Source of the DNA: a bacterium
GTDB lineage: Bacteria; Krumholzibacteriota; Krumholzibacteriia; LZORAL124-64-63
Reading direction: 5' to 3'
Assembly (NCBI GenBank): GCA_016712675.1
Contig: JADJQR010000001.1
Coordinates: 248,001 to 312,000, forward strand
Length of the DNA: 64,000 nucleotides
The notes beneath the pieces were generated by a model. That model was given only the letters and a program-made list of their open reading frames with translations. It had not been told where the DNA came from and did no database searches. Position 1 is the stretch's first letter, and every line of letters begins with the position of its first letter. Positions 43,016 to 55,491 of this stretch are shown piece by piece. Both the position numbers and the translations under genes were made by a program.

Positions 43016-43658
43016 TTGACCAACCCCTGGCTCCACATCCCCGCCGGCGACTACGAGGCGCACATGCAGGCCGCCGGCCAGTCCGCCGTGCTGCGCGAGT
43101 TCTTTGCGCGCTCCTACGCCGAGGTGCGGCCGCGCCGGCTCGCCATCCTGGGCTGCACGACCGGTGAAGACTTCGCGTGCATCGACCCGGCCATCACGGA
43201 GCTCACCGTGGGCGTGGACCTCAACGCGGGGTTCCTCGACCTGGCGCGCGCGGTTCGCGGGCGATGGCGGGAGCCTTCAGCTGCTCCGCGGCGACGTCCT
43301 GGAGGTGGACCTGCCGCCACAACGGTTCGACCTGATCCAGGCGGCGCTTCTGCTGGAGTACGTGGACCCGACCCGCCTGTTCGTGCGCGTGGCGGGCTGG
43401 CTTGCCGAGGGCGGCGTGTGCCAGGTCGTGTCGCAGGAGCCGGCGCCGGACCTGCCGGCGGTGACGGCCACGGGCTATCGCAGCCTTGAGGTATTGTCCG
43501 GGTGCATGACGCTGCGGACCGGGGCGGAGATCGAGGCGCTGGCGGCGGGGGCGGGGTTGCGACTGGCGGGGCAGGCCGGCGCGCCCCTGCCGTCGGGGAA
43601 GATCCTCACAAGGTCGCTGTTCGCCAGGGCGGCGGGGCGGGACCGGGACATCCCATGA
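43016..43658 (+). CDS. SAM-dependent methyltransferase, frameshifted
   Basis: Class I methyltransferase fold: RLAILGCTTGEDFACIDPAITELTVGVDLNAGFLDLA (motif I and acidic loop), then after a one-base shift near 43260-43275 LQLLRGDVLEVDLPPQRFDLIQAALLLEYVDPTRLFVRVAGWLAEGG, and the C-terminal GYRSLEVLSGCMTL. The first half and second half lie in different frames of the same strand, so either the gene is broken or a base is wrong in the assembly. The start is TTG at 43016. Substrate unknown. Confidence 0.65.
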
Positions 43659-43661
43659 AAC

Positions 43662-43683
43662 GGGGCCGCCTCCTTGCGGCCCC
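43662..43683. terminator. hairpin between convergent genes
   Basis: GGGGCCGC pairs perfectly with GCGGCCCC across a 6-nt loop, directly after the methyltransferase stop and before the convergent propeller gene. No T tract. Well placed as a bidirectional terminator. Confidence 0.6.
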
Positions 43684-43706
43684 GCCCAATGCGCCATTGC
43701 CATCAC

Positions 43707-43720
43707 TTGCGCCGGCGCAA
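43707..43720. repeat. TTGCGCCGGCGCAA palindrome
   Basis: A perfect copy in the gap between the convergent methyltransferase and propeller genes, 24 bp after the terminator hairpin. Confidence 0.85.
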
Positions 43721-43746
43721 TCCACGCGAACGGCATCGCCGGCTCG

Positions 43747-45022
43747 TCAGCTACCCACCCGCTTCAGGTACACCACTTCCATCGGCGCCGCCTCGTCGTC
43801 GTCTGCGGCCGCGCCGCCGCCCTGCAGCGCCATCGCGGCGTCCAGGAAGCCGGTCACCAGCACGGCGTTGCCGTCCTGCGTCCAGATCAGCGAGTCCTTC
43901 TTGCCGTCGCCGGCGCACTTGGCCGAGACCTGCTTGATGAACTCGCCGTCGGGCGAGAACACGTCCCAGGTGAACATGATGCCGGCCGGCTGCTCGTGGC
44001 CCGAGCGACTGGTGGAGACCCACAGGTTGCCGTCGGTGCCGATCTCGATCGCGGAGATGTCCGGCTCGGTGCGCGACATCGTGACCTTGGCGCCCGGCAG
44101 CTGGGCCAGGCTGTCCCTGGACGGCGGTCACCAGGCGCTGGTGCTCCTCGTCCGTGCGGGCCTTGTGCTCGTAGGCCCGCTCGATCACGCGCTGCAGCTT
44201 GCCGTCCTTGCCGTAGACGTCGATCGCGTAGCGGTTGCGATAGCCGGCCACGTAGACGCGGCCGTCCTTGCCCGCGGCGACCTTGCGGAAGTCGACGCGG
44301 TCGGTCTTGTCCTCGTTGAACTCGAAGGCCGTGAAGTCCATGTGGTTCTTGCGCTCGAGGAAGCGCACCTTCTCCTTGCCGGCCGCGTCCACCGTCGCCA
44401 CGTAGTTGGTGCGGTCCTGGCTGGTGGCGCCGCCCTGCGCGATTGCCTCGGCGGTCACGACCAGGTCCGGTCCGCTGGTAATGCAGTCGAACAGCTGCAG
44501 GAAGCCGCCCGCCGTGGGGTCGGCCGCACCGGGCGTGAACGAGCCCGCGGGGCTCCCGTCCAGGTTGATCTTGATGATCTTACCGGGGAAGATCTGCGCT
44601 AGGCCCAGCGTGCCGTCGGGCATGAAGACCAGGTTGGCCGGCAGGCGCGATTCGCCGGGGCCGTCGCCCTCGCGGCTGAGCGTCGCGACGCGCGCGCCCG
44701 TCTTGTCGTAGACCGGCACCTCGGCCAGGCGCGTATCCAGCAGGTAGATGCGGCCGTCCTTGCCCGTGCGGACCTGGGTGATCAGGCCGAAGAAGTCCTC
44801 GCCCTCGTCGCCGCCGACGCGCCAGACTTCCTGCAGCGCGACGACCTCGCGTCCCTTGCTGGGCTGCGCGCCGTTGGCAACGCGGGTCACGCCGTCCTTG
44901 ACCGTGATCGTGGGGGCGGCGAGCGCGACCGTCGCGGCCAACGTCATCGTCACGAGGGCCACTGCGGCCAGCGCCATCCGCCTTGGGTTGCGGACCCTGA
45001 ACGTTCCCGACCGTGCCATCAT
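43747..45022 (-). CDS. exported 6-bladed beta-propeller protein, frameshifted
   Basis: Signal peptide (MALAAVALVTMTLAATVALA) and a 6-bladed propeller of the PF17170 type (GLITQVRTGKDGRIYLLDTRLAEVPVYDKTGARVATLSREGDGPGE; KIIKINLDGSPAGSF; YAIDVYGKDGKLQRVIERAYEHKARTDEEHQRLV). Near 44120-44130 the frame breaks: the C-terminal blade (DSLAQLPGAKVTMSRTEPDISAIEIGTDGNLWV) continues in another frame and stops at 43747. A single indel, real or from assembly, explains this. The protein would be about 424 residues if repaired. Confidence 0.72.
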
Positions 45023-45218
45023 CGGCTCCCTTCGCTGTGTGCCCGCGCGGCGGGCCGGTGTTCGGATACGGGACCGATACCCGGTCGGGGCCGGTCTTGT
45101 TCGGCGGGTGCCAGGCGCAGCATCGCCGGGATCCCGTCACTGCGGCATCCTAGGTCGAATCTGAAGGCAATGCTACGGGATCGGAGAGGAAAAGGATGCA
45201 CGGCCGGCGCGCGCCGCC

Positions 45219-46031
45219 CTACACCCACTGCTCCCGCACGACCTGCCCCTGCACGCCGATGACCGCCAGCTTGACCGGCACCTTGCGCGAGGCGGCGGCC
45301 ACCGCCTGCTGGGCCAGCGTCAGCAGCCCGGCGCAGCAGGGCACTTCCATGATCAGCACCGTGATGGTGTCGATGCCGGCCTGGTCGATCATCGCCGTCA
45401 GCTTCTGGCGGTAGGTGTCCTGGCTGTGGTCCAGCTTGGGGCAGGCCATCGCCAGCGCCTTGCCCCGCAGGAAGCGCGGGTGGAACTCGGCGGTGGCGAA
45501 CGCGCAGCAGTCGGCGGCCAGGAGCAGGTTGGCGCCCTGGAAATAGGGGGCGGTCGGGTTGACCAGGTGCAGCTGGATGGGCCACTGGCGCAGTTCGGAG
45601 GTCAGCGTGGCCGACGCAGCGGGTGCGGCCGGCGTGGCGGGCGCGGGTGCGTTGGTACCGGCCAGCGGGAAGTGCATCGTGCGCGAGCCGGGGCAGCCGC
45701 CACCGGCCGGGGCTTGACGCGGCGCCGGCGCCACGCCATGCGGGCGGACGCCCATCAGCGAGGCCAGATCGACCGGGCCGGGCTCGGGCATGTGCGCCAG
45801 GTGGTCGTGGACCGCCGCCTCGTCGTACTCGTCGGCGTCGCGCTCCTCGATGGTGATCGCGCCCTGCGGGCATTCACCCAGGCAGGCGCCCAGGCCGTCG
45901 CAGAGGTTGTCCGCCAGCAGCACGGCCTTGCCGCCGATGATCTGGATAGCGCCCTCGGCGCAGGACGGCACGCAGTCGCCGCAGCCGTCGCACAGGTCCT
46001 CGTCGATGCGCACGATCTTCCGCACAGCCAT
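45219..46031 (-). CDS. dicluster 4Fe-4S ferredoxin-domain protein
   Basis: 270 residues. Two CxxCxxCxxxC clusters at the N-terminus (CDGCGDCVPSCAEGAI and CDGLGACLGECPQGAI). A Pro/Ala linker follows, then a C-terminal domain with further cysteines (LLLAADCCAFATAEFH, MACPKLDHS, MEVPCCAGL), arranged as in ferredoxin-type proteins of anaerobes that carry an additional metal or cluster site. It is probably an electron-transfer protein; a link to the hydrogenase at the left end is speculation. ATG has GGAGG upstream and a strong promoter lies before it. Confidence 0.78.
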   Translation of the reverse strand: MAVRKIVRIDEDLCDGCGDCVPSCAEGAIQIIGGKAVLLADNLCDGLGACLGECPQGAITIEERDADEYDEAAVHDHLAHMPEPGPVDLASLMGVRPHGVAPAPRQAPAGGGCPGSRTMHFPLAGTNAPAPATPAAPAASATLTSELRQWPIQLHLVNPTAPYFQGANLLLAADCCAFATAEFHPRFLRGKALAMACPKLDHSQDTYRQKLTAMIDQAGIDTITVLIMEVPCCAGLLTLAQQAVAAASRKVPVKLAVIGVQGQVVREQWV

Positions 46032-46073
46032 GCCCGGAGCCTCCCGCCGTGGTGTTTCCCGATCGCCGGGGAC

Positions 46074-46103
46074 ATTATTGGACATCCACATCCTGTTTGT
46101 CAA
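46074..46103 (-). promoter_or_regulatory. sigma70-like promoter of the ferredoxin gene
   Basis: On the minus strand TTGACA (46103-46098) and AATAAT (46079-46074) are separated by 18 bp, near consensus, about 45 bp before the ATG. The surrounding bases are AT-rich for this genome. Confidence 0.6.
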
Positions 46104-46242
46104 GATTGGTTTAGTCCTGTTTTTTCTCGGCGCCCACCCGAGGTCCGGGCTAAGGAATCCCCCATCGGGGGTCGATATCATCCTCATCAGGCCTGGGTGT
46201 AGATGCGCCCGTGCCTTGGACCCGGTCGCCCCTTGGCCCGCG

Positions 46243-48282
46243 ATGGAGTCGGCTTTGGAACGCCCTGACGTCGATCCCGATGCCCGAAGGCAGCTGACGC
46301 GCGTATTCGCGACGGCGCCCGATGCCGTGTTCGTCACTGACGGGCCGACCGGGCGCATCCTCTATGCGAACGCCGCGGCCTGCGAGCTGTGCGGGTATGA
46401 GCTCGAGGACCTGTGCGGTCGCGGTCATGCCGACTTGCTGGCGCCGGACGAACGCGCTCTCGGAGTCGTGGCCCATCGGACCGCGTGGGCGGGACAACCG
46501 GTCCGGGAACAGGGGCTCGTGCTCCGGCGCGCCGACGGGCAGCGGATGCCCGTGGTCGTCTCGGCGCATGCGCTGCGTGATGAGGGCTGGGAGATGGTCG
46601 TGGCCTTCGTGCGGCCGCGGGAAGCGGACGCCGAGGCGGCACTCCTGCACAAGCAGCTTCGCCAACTGGAGCGCCGTTTCGCCGAGCGCACCGGCGAACT
46701 GACCGTGGCGAACCAGCACCTGACGCGCACCATCACCGAAGCCAACCAGCGCACGCTGGCGCTGCGTCGGGCGGGCCAGCAGCGAACCCAGTTCTTCGCC
46801 GGCCTGGCGCACGAAATGCGCACGCCGCTGAACGCGGTGATGGGCCTGGCCGACCTACTGACGGACATGACGCTGGAGGACGACGCGCGCCACACCTCGC
46901 GCCTGATCCACTCCAGCGCGCGCGCCCTAGTGCGCCTGATCAACGACCTGCTGGACCATTCGCGCCTGGAGGCGGGCAAACTGGAGTTGGTGCGCGCCCC
47001 GTACAACCTGCGCGACCTGCTGGGCGAACTGGCCGACATCTCCACGGTCCAGTGCGAGGACCTGGGCCTGACCTTTGCGCTGCGCGCCGAGGGTGAAATG
47101 CCTGACCCCGTCATCGGCGACGAGGGTCGCCTGCGGCAGGTGCTCCTGAACCTGATCGGGAACGCGATCAAGTACACGCGGGAGGGCGGTGTCACGCTGA
47201 CGGTGCGAGCGGATGAGGCGGCGAGCGAGCGCGTGAAGGTCGAGTTCCGCATCACCGACACCGGCATCGGCATCACGCCGGCGCAGCAGGAGCTTCTCTT
47301 CCAGCCCTACAGCCAGGCTGCGGCGGGCCTGGCTTCCGGCAGCGGGAGCAGCGGCCTTGGCCTGGCCATCTGCCGCATGCTGGTCGAGCGCATGGGCGGT
47401 CGCATCGGCGTCGAGAGCGAAGAGGGTTGGGGCTCCACGTTCTGGTTCGAGCTGCCGCTGGAGCCCGCGCCGACGGACGCAGTCGTCGTCGGGCCGGCGC
47501 CGGGAGCCGCGCCAGGCATCGCCGCGCGCAACGGGCTGGTCGGTCGCCCGGTGCTGCTGGTGGAGGACAATCACATCAACCAGCGCGTCGCCGTCGGCAT
47601 GCTTCAGCGCCTGGGCGTTACGGCGCGGACCGCCGATGACGGGCAGTCCGCCCTGGCGCTGCTGGCCGAAGAGGGCTTCGACGTCGTGTTCATGGACGTG
47701 CAGATGCCCGGGCTGGACGGCCTGGAGACCACGCGTCGCCTGCGCGCCGGGCAGGCCGGTGAGCGGAACCGGAGCGTTCCGGTTGTCGCCATGACGGGCC
47801 ACGTCTCCCGCGAGGATCGCCAGGCGTGCACTGACGCGGGGATGAACGACTACCTGGCCAAACCGATCAGCACCGAGCGGATCCGCGAGGCGATGACGCG
47901 CGTCCTGGCCGCTTGCGGCACCGCGGGCACCCCCGCCAGCGACAACGACGTCGCCTTCGACCTGTGGGCGTTGGCCGACCAGTTGGACGGCGACCGCGAC
48001 CTGGCCGCCGAGATCTTCACGCTGTTCCTGGACGACGCCGGGCAGCGCCTGGCGGCGACGGCGGAACTCCTACGGAAGTTCGACTGCGAGGCGGCCGCAG
48101 CCGAGGCCAAGACCGTCGAGGGCGCGGCACTCAACGTGCACGCGGCGCCGCTGGCGCGGCAGGCAGCGGCCATCGCCACGGCCGCCCGCCACCGCGAATG
48201 CGAGTACGCCCAGGAACTGGTCGTCGAGATGCAGGCTGCCCTGGCCGAGCTGGGCAACGCCTGGCGGCAGACCATCGGTTGA
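46243..48282 (+). CDS. hybrid sensor histidine kinase (PAS-HisKA-HATPase-REC-Hpt)
   Basis: 679 residues. PAS domain (FATAPDAVFVTDGPTGRILYANAAACELCGY), coiled coil, HisKA with phospho-His (FFAGLAHEMRTPLNAVMGL), HATPase (LNLIGNAIKYTREGG, DTGIGI, SSGLGLAICRMLVERMGG), receiver (LLVEDNHINQRVA, VVFMDVQMPGLDG, KPIS; phospho-Asp in FMDVQMP) and a C-terminal Hpt-like helical bundle. No membrane segment is seen, so it is a cytosolic sensor. In the Hpt the expected AHxLKGAA reads AKTVEGAA: the phosphorylatable His is Lys, so relay through this domain looks impossible. No response regulator gene lies next to it. Confidence 0.9.
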   Translation: MESALERPDVDPDARRQLTRVFATAPDAVFVTDGPTGRILYANAAACELCGYELEDLCGRGHADLLAPDERALGVVAHRTAWAGQPVREQGLVLRRADGQRMPVVVSAHALRDEGWEMVVAFVRPREADAEAALLHKQLRQLERRFAERTGELTVANQHLTRTITEANQRTLALRRAGQQRTQFFAGLAHEMRTPLNAVMGLADLLTDMTLEDDARHTSRLIHSSARALVRLINDLLDHSRLEAGKLELVRAPYNLRDLLGELADISTVQCEDLGLTFALRAEGEMPDPVIGDEGRLRQVLLNLIGNAIKYTREGGVTLTVRADEAASERVKVEFRITDTGIGITPAQQELLFQPYSQAAAGLASGSGSSGLGLAICRMLVERMGGRIGVESEEGWGSTFWFELPLEPAPTDAVVVGPAPGAAPGIAARNGLVGRPVLLVEDNHINQRVAVGMLQRLGVTARTADDGQSALALLAEEGFDVVFMDVQMPGLDGLETTRRLRAGQAGERNRSVPVVAMTGHVSREDRQACTDAGMNDYLAKPISTERIREAMTRVLAACGTAGTPASDNDVAFDLWALADQLDGDRDLAAEIFTLFLDDAGQRLAATAELLRKFDCEAAAAEAKTVEGAALNVHAAPLARQAAAIATAARHRECEYAQELVVEMQAALAELGNAWRQTIG

Positions 48283-48298
48283 GAGTCCCCGCCTCCCG

Positions 48299-50017
48299 TC
48301 AGCGCCAGCCTTCAGGATGCCGCCGGTGCCACGCGGTTGCCTGTTCGTAGGCGCGCGCGACAGCGAGCAGCGTCGCCTCGTCGTCCAGGCGCCCGACGAA
48401 GCTGAGCGAAGCCAGAGGATTGTCGTGCCCCTCGCCGCTGGGCACCACCACCTGCGGGTGGCCGGTGAGGTTGGTCACCAGCAGGCCGGGTCCCGCGAAC
48501 GATGGCGTCACATAGGCATCGACGTCGCGGAACAGCTGCGCCAGGCCGGCCATCAGCAGCGTGCGGTGGCGGTTGGCCTGTACGTACTCGACGGCCGGGA
48601 TCAGGTTGGCCGCGCGGAAGACGTTGGGCCAGGCATCGCGCACCTGGCGCGCCAGCAAGTCGTCGCGGCCGCTCAGCGTCAGCTCCTGGAAGGCCGCCGC
48701 AGCCTCGGCCGACAGGATGATCGCCAGCGCGTACGGGTCGATGCCCAGCTCCGCCACCGGCAGCGTCACCGGCACCAGCGTGGCGCCCTGTTCGGCGCAG
48801 AGGCGGCGCATCACGTCCAGCGCCTGCGCGTCGACCAGGCTGTCGGGCCGCGACTCGGCGAAGGCGTCCTCGACCCAGCCGATGCGCAGGCCGGCCAGCG
48901 AGCGGGTCGTGTCGTAGGGGAACGGCGCCGCGGAGAGGCCGGGCTCGCGGCCGTCCGGGCCGCGGATCGCGTCGAACACCAGCGCGCAGTCCTCCACGGT
49001 GCGGGCGATGGGCCCGATCTTGTCCATGCTCCAGCTGAGCGCCATGGCGCCGTCGCGGCTGACGCGGCCGTAGGTGGGTCGCAGCCCCGTCACTCCGCAA
49101 CGCGAGCTGGGCGAGACGATGGAGCCCCAGGTCTCGGTGCCGATGGCGAAGGGCACCAGGCCGGCCGAGACCGCCGACGCCGAACCGGCCGACGAGCCGC
49201 TCGATCCCTGCTCCAGGTTCCACGGGTTGAGCGTGGTGCCTCCGAACCAGACGTCGCCCCAGGCCAGCGCGCCCAGGGCCAGCTTGGCCACCAACACGGC
49301 GCCGGCTTCGTCCAGCTTGCGAACCACCGTCGCCGTGTCGTCGATGACCTGGTCGCGGTACGGCTCCGCGCCCCAAGTCGTGGGCGCGCCGGCAACCGCC
49401 AGCAGGTCCTTCGCACCATAGGGAATGCCGTGCAGCGGCCCCAGGTACTGGCCGCGGTCCAGCATGGCGTCCAGCTCGCGGGCCCGGGCCAGCGCGCGCT
49501 CGGGCAGCAGCGTGACCACGCAGTGCAACTTCGGGTCGTGGCGGCGCAAGCGGTCGAGCGACCACTCCGCCAGTGCGACGCATGTGATCTGGCGGTCGCG
49601 CACCAGCCTGCCAAGCGTGGCCACGTCGGTGAACGCCAGGTCGTCCAGATCGGCCGGGCGCTGCTGCGGACCGGGGTCGGCGAAGCGTGCGCGCGTGTCC
49701 GCGATCGCCGCGCGCACCCGCGTCTGCCAGGGATCCAGACGCAGTGCGGGCGCCACGTCGTTGGCCAGCTGCCGCGAACGCAGCGACCGGTAGGCGTTGA
49801 ACTGGTCGACGAGGTCCGGCAGCATGAGGGCGCGCTCGGCGTCGGTCAGGTCGAGGCCGAGCACCACGGCCGCGCCCTGGAGCTGGGCGTCGGTGAACGG
49901 AGGCGGCGCGGCGGGTTCGGCTTCCTGGGCGGACGATCGCGCGGGCGCCAAGGACACGAGCAGGGCCAGCAGCGCGGCGAACGCGTTCGCGGACAGGTGG
50001 GCGGATGGGCGCGGCAT
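48299..50017 (-). CDS. exported amidase-signature enzyme
   Basis: 572 residues. Signal peptide (SANAFAALLALLVSLAPARSSAQ), then an N-terminal extension of ~100 residues (DAQLQGAAVVLGLDLTDAERALMLPDL), then the amidase signature: Lys in YGAKDLLAV, GSSGSSAGSASAVSAGLVPFAIG, and nucleophile Ser in TETWGSIVSPSSRCGVTGLRPTYG. It probably hydrolyses small amides in the periplasm. ATG 50017 has GGAGG at good distance. It stands convergent to the histidine kinase gene. Confidence 0.87.
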   Translation of the reverse strand: MPRPSAHLSANAFAALLALLVSLAPARSSAQEAEPAAPPPFTDAQLQGAAVVLGLDLTDAERALMLPDLVDQFNAYRSLRSRQLANDVAPALRLDPWQTRVRAAIADTRARFADPGPQQRPADLDDLAFTDVATLGRLVRDRQITCVALAEWSLDRLRRHDPKLHCVVTLLPERALARARELDAMLDRGQYLGPLHGIPYGAKDLLAVAGAPTTWGAEPYRDQVIDDTATVVRKLDEAGAVLVAKLALGALAWGDVWFGGTTLNPWNLEQGSSGSSAGSASAVSAGLVPFAIGTETWGSIVSPSSRCGVTGLRPTYGRVSRDGAMALSWSMDKIGPIARTVEDCALVFDAIRGPDGREPGLSAAPFPYDTTRSLAGLRIGWVEDAFAESRPDSLVDAQALDVMRRLCAEQGATLVPVTLPVAELGIDPYALAIILSAEAAAAFQELTLSGRDDLLARQVRDAWPNVFRAANLIPAVEYVQANRHRTLLMAGLAQLFRDVDAYVTPSFAGPGLLVTNLTGHPQVVVPSGEGHDNPLASLSFVGRLDDEATLLAVARAYEQATAWHRRHPEGWR

Positions 50018-50070
50018 GGGAAACCTCCGGTTGGGACCGGAGGGGAGCATCGGTCAGAGGTCGGCCTGCG

Positions 50071-52701
<2,631 letters not shown>

Positions 52702-52746
52702 CAGCGGAGCGTCATGTGCCAGACCATTTGCTCCGGAGGCTCTTCC

Positions 52747-55368
52747 ATGCGCCCGATCATCCTGGTCATTTGTCTCTGCATCGCGGCGGGTACCGCGACC
52801 GCCGATGCACCGCACGTCATCTCGGTCGGATCGTTGCCGGGGGATTCCTCCGTCGCAGCGGCGACCGGCTCGCAGCAGGCGCACGCCGCAGCACGGGGCG
52901 GCGACCACCTCCTGGTGGTCTGGTCCGACCAGCGCGGGCGTGCCGTCGGCGGCAGCTCGGTGCAGGGCGACGGCGACGTGTTCGGCATCCGCCTGGATGC
53001 CGACGGCGACGCCGTCGACGCGGGGCCGTTCCTGGTGGCCGGCGGAATGGGGCTGCAGGACCGGCCACTGGTGGCGTGGAACGGCTCGGCGTGGCTGGTC
53101 GTGTACCGGTCGCAGGACCCGGTGGGCGGCTACTTCGAGACGCGTCTGCGCGCCGTGCGCATCGCGGCCGACGGCACGCGGCTGGACCCCACGCCGCTGA
53201 CGCTGACGCCCGGCGCCTTCACGCCCGACGACATCGGCCTGCAGGTGGCCGGCGGCGACGGCCAGTGGCTGGTCACGCGCTGCCTCTACCACGGCGACGG
53301 CTACGGCACCTACCTGGCGGGCCAGCGCGTGGGCCCGGACGGTCAGTTGCTCGACGCCTCGCCGGTGATGCTGCAGGACTGGGTCTACGGCCGCACCGTC
53401 GCGTTGTGGGCCGGCGGCGGCTTCCTCGTGGCGGGCCCCGACTGGAACGACAGCGACATCATCCGCGCTCGACGCGTCGGCGCCGGCGGCCAGCCCGCGG
53501 GGGCCTCGTTCACGATCCCCGGCCTGGGCCTGGCCACTGACGGCAACGAGTACTACGTCACCTGGGTCGCCGATTTCGTGAATCTGGTCGGCTCGCGGCT
53601 GACCACCAGCGGGACGCTGCTGACGCCCGCCGGCGCCGTGCTGGCCGAAGGCTACACGCAGTTCCACGATTGCACGCTGGCCCACGATGGCGCCACCTGG
53701 TGGCTGGCTTGGGGTGCGGCCGACGAATGGCGCACGGTGCGCGTGAGCGCCGCCGGCGCGGTACTGGACGCCGGCGGCGGCACCCTGCTGCCGCTGGTGA
53801 TCGGCGGGACGGTGAACACCGCCTATGCTGCGCAGCTGGCGCCGCGCCCGGGCGGCGGCGTGCACTTTCTCTGGCACGATCAACGCCCCGCGCTGGGCAA
53901 CGACAGCAATGTCTTCGCGCTGCCGCTTGCCCCGACCAACGCGCCCGGCGCCGAGCGCTGCGTGTCGACGGGCACCGCCAACCAGCGCGAGCCGGACCTG
54001 GCGGCGGGCCCGGGCGGCGCCACCGCAATCGTCTACGTCAGCGAGCATGCCAACGACGACCGCGTGCTGCTGCAGCTGCTGGCCGCCAATGGGCAGGCCG
54101 CCGGCGACCCGATCCTGGTGGCCAGCGGGCCCACGATCGGCACCGCGGCCGTGGCCTGGGACGGGCAGCGGTACATGGTGGCCTGGGACGAGGGCGCCAG
54201 CGGGCTGACGCCCACCCAGATCAAGGCGCGGCGCCTGGCTGCGGACGGCGCCTTCATCGACACAGTGCCGCTGGCGGTCATGGCCGGGTTCGATCCCGAC
54301 CTCGAGGCGCTGGACGGCGACTTCCTGATCGCGGCCTCGCGCTACGCCGCCAACCCCCAGTTCATCGACGCCTGGATGCGCATCGTCGACGGTGGGACGG
54401 GCGCCTTCGCCGGCAGTGCGGCGCGATTGCACGCCGGCTACGTGAGCGTGGGCCCGCGCGTACGGAGCGACGGCTCGCGGTGGCTGGTGACGTACCACAG
54501 CCACTGGTCGCATAGTAGCGCGGCGTCGGACGTCGTGTACAACTTCGTGGCGCCGGACGGTTCGTTCACGCCCGCGGTGAATCCGACGACGACGTCAGGC
54601 GGCGCGGGCACGCCCGACGTGGCCTTTTCCGGCTCGGCCTACCTGTTCGTCTGGCGCAGCAACACGCTGGCGAACGCCGACAACCACATCTCGGGCCGCC
54701 TGGTGGCCGCCGACGGGACGTTCCTGACGGGCGACTTCACGATCGCGCAGGCGACCGGGCGCCAACTGCGTCCCTCGGTCGGCTGGGACGGGACCGAATT
54801 CCTGGTCGTGTGGGACGACCAGCGCAACCAGGAATCCTTCTACGATGGGCGCACCGACATCTACGGCGCGCGCGTGAGCGCGGCGGGCCTTGTCCTGGAT
54901 CCGAGTGGTTTCGTGGTGCAGGCGAGCGGCGAGGGCGACGCGACTGCGGCCCTGCTGTGCCGGACCGGCGCACCCTCGCGGGTGGCCTGGACCACGTTCG
55001 CCACCGACGGAGCGCCGTACGATTCCTGGCGCGTGCAGCACGCGCTGGTCAGGCCGGCGGTGCTGTCACCGGCGCTGCCGCCGGCCGTGTCCGGCGCGCT
55101 GCGCCAGAACGTGCCCAATCCGTTCAACCCGTCGACGCGGATCGCGTTCACGTTGCCGCGTGACGGCGCCGCGAGCCTGGCGGTCTACGACCTGCGCGGC
55201 CGGCTGGTGCGTACGCTGCTGGACGCAACGACACTGGCGGCCGGCGACCACGCCGTGACCTGGGACGGCCGGGCGGACGACGGCAGCGCCGCGGCGGCCG
55301 GCGCGTACCTGTACGAGCTGCGAGGGCCGGGCGTGCGCGAGGTCAGGCGCATGACGCTCGCGAAGTAG
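52747..55368 (+). CDS. large secreted beta-propeller protein with FlgD-type C-terminal domain
   Basis: 873 residues. Signal peptide (RPIILVICLCIAAGTATA). The body consists of many ~45-residue blade-like units with the pattern VAWNGSAWLVVYRS / DGNEYYVTWVAD / AWDGQRYMVAWDEG / GWDGTEFLVVWDDQR, probably two propellers. The C-terminal ~80 residues are the FlgD-like Ig sorting domain (NVPNPFNPSTRIAF ... AAGAYLYELRG). It is likely displayed on the cell surface for binding. GGAGG precedes ATG 52747. It is divergent from the Ser/Thr kinase gene. Confidence 0.75.
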   Translation: MRPIILVICLCIAAGTATADAPHVISVGSLPGDSSVAAATGSQQAHAAARGGDHLLVVWSDQRGRAVGGSSVQGDGDVFGIRLDADGDAVDAGPFLVAGGMGLQDRPLVAWNGSAWLVVYRSQDPVGGYFETRLRAVRIAADGTRLDPTPLTLTPGAFTPDDIGLQVAGGDGQWLVTRCLYHGDGYGTYLAGQRVGPDGQLLDASPVMLQDWVYGRTVALWAGGGFLVAGPDWNDSDIIRARRVGAGGQPAGASFTIPGLGLATDGNEYYVTWVADFVNLVGSRLTTSGTLLTPAGAVLAEGYTQFHDCTLAHDGATWWLAWGAADEWRTVRVSAAGAVLDAGGGTLLPLVIGGTVNTAYAAQLAPRPGGGVHFLWHDQRPALGNDSNVFALPLAPTNAPGAERCVSTGTANQREPDLAAGPGGATAIVYVSEHANDDRVLLQLLAANGQAAGDPILVASGPTIGTAAVAWDGQRYMVAWDEGASGLTPTQIKARRLAADGAFIDTVPLAVMAGFDPDLEALDGDFLIAASRYAANPQFIDAWMRIVDGGTGAFAGSAARLHAGYVSVGPRVRSDGSRWLVTYHSHWSHSSAASDVVYNFVAPDGSFTPAVNPTTTSGGAGTPDVAFSGSAYLFVWRSNTLANADNHISGRLVAADGTFLTGDFTIAQATGRQLRPSVGWDGTEFLVVWDDQRNQESFYDGRTDIYGARVSAAGLVLDPSGFVVQASGEGDATAALLCRTGAPSRVAWTTFATDGAPYDSWRVQHALVRPAVLSPALPPAVSGALRQNVPNPFNPSTRIAFTLPRDGAASLAVYDLRGRLVRTLLDATTLAAGDHAVTWDGRADDGSAAAAGAYLYELRGPGVREVRRMTLAK

Positions 55369-55415
55369 GTCTGCCGCTGAAGCTCATGGCGGACCGCGTC
55401 GGGAGACCCGGGCAG

Positions 55416-55462
55416 TTGCGCCGGCGCAAGTCCCTTGGATCCGGGACGGCTGCGCCGGCGCA
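55416..55462. repeat. two TTGCGCCGGCGCAA-type palindromes between convergent genes
   Basis: A perfect 14-bp copy at 55416-55429 and a 12-bp core copy at 55451-55462, in the 123-bp gap between convergent genes. No other terminator is apparent here, so these hairpins could serve as one. Confidence 0.8.
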
Positions 55463-55491
55463 ATCGTCTGTCGGCCCGGGCCCTTTGTCGC

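Noticed and set aside
52702-54513. Ser/Thr kinase frame extending far upstream across the divergent gene.
   Set aside because: The extra ~600 codons are the antisense shadow of the secreted propeller gene; kinase-family N-termini start just before the RQRFHAARAIF helix.
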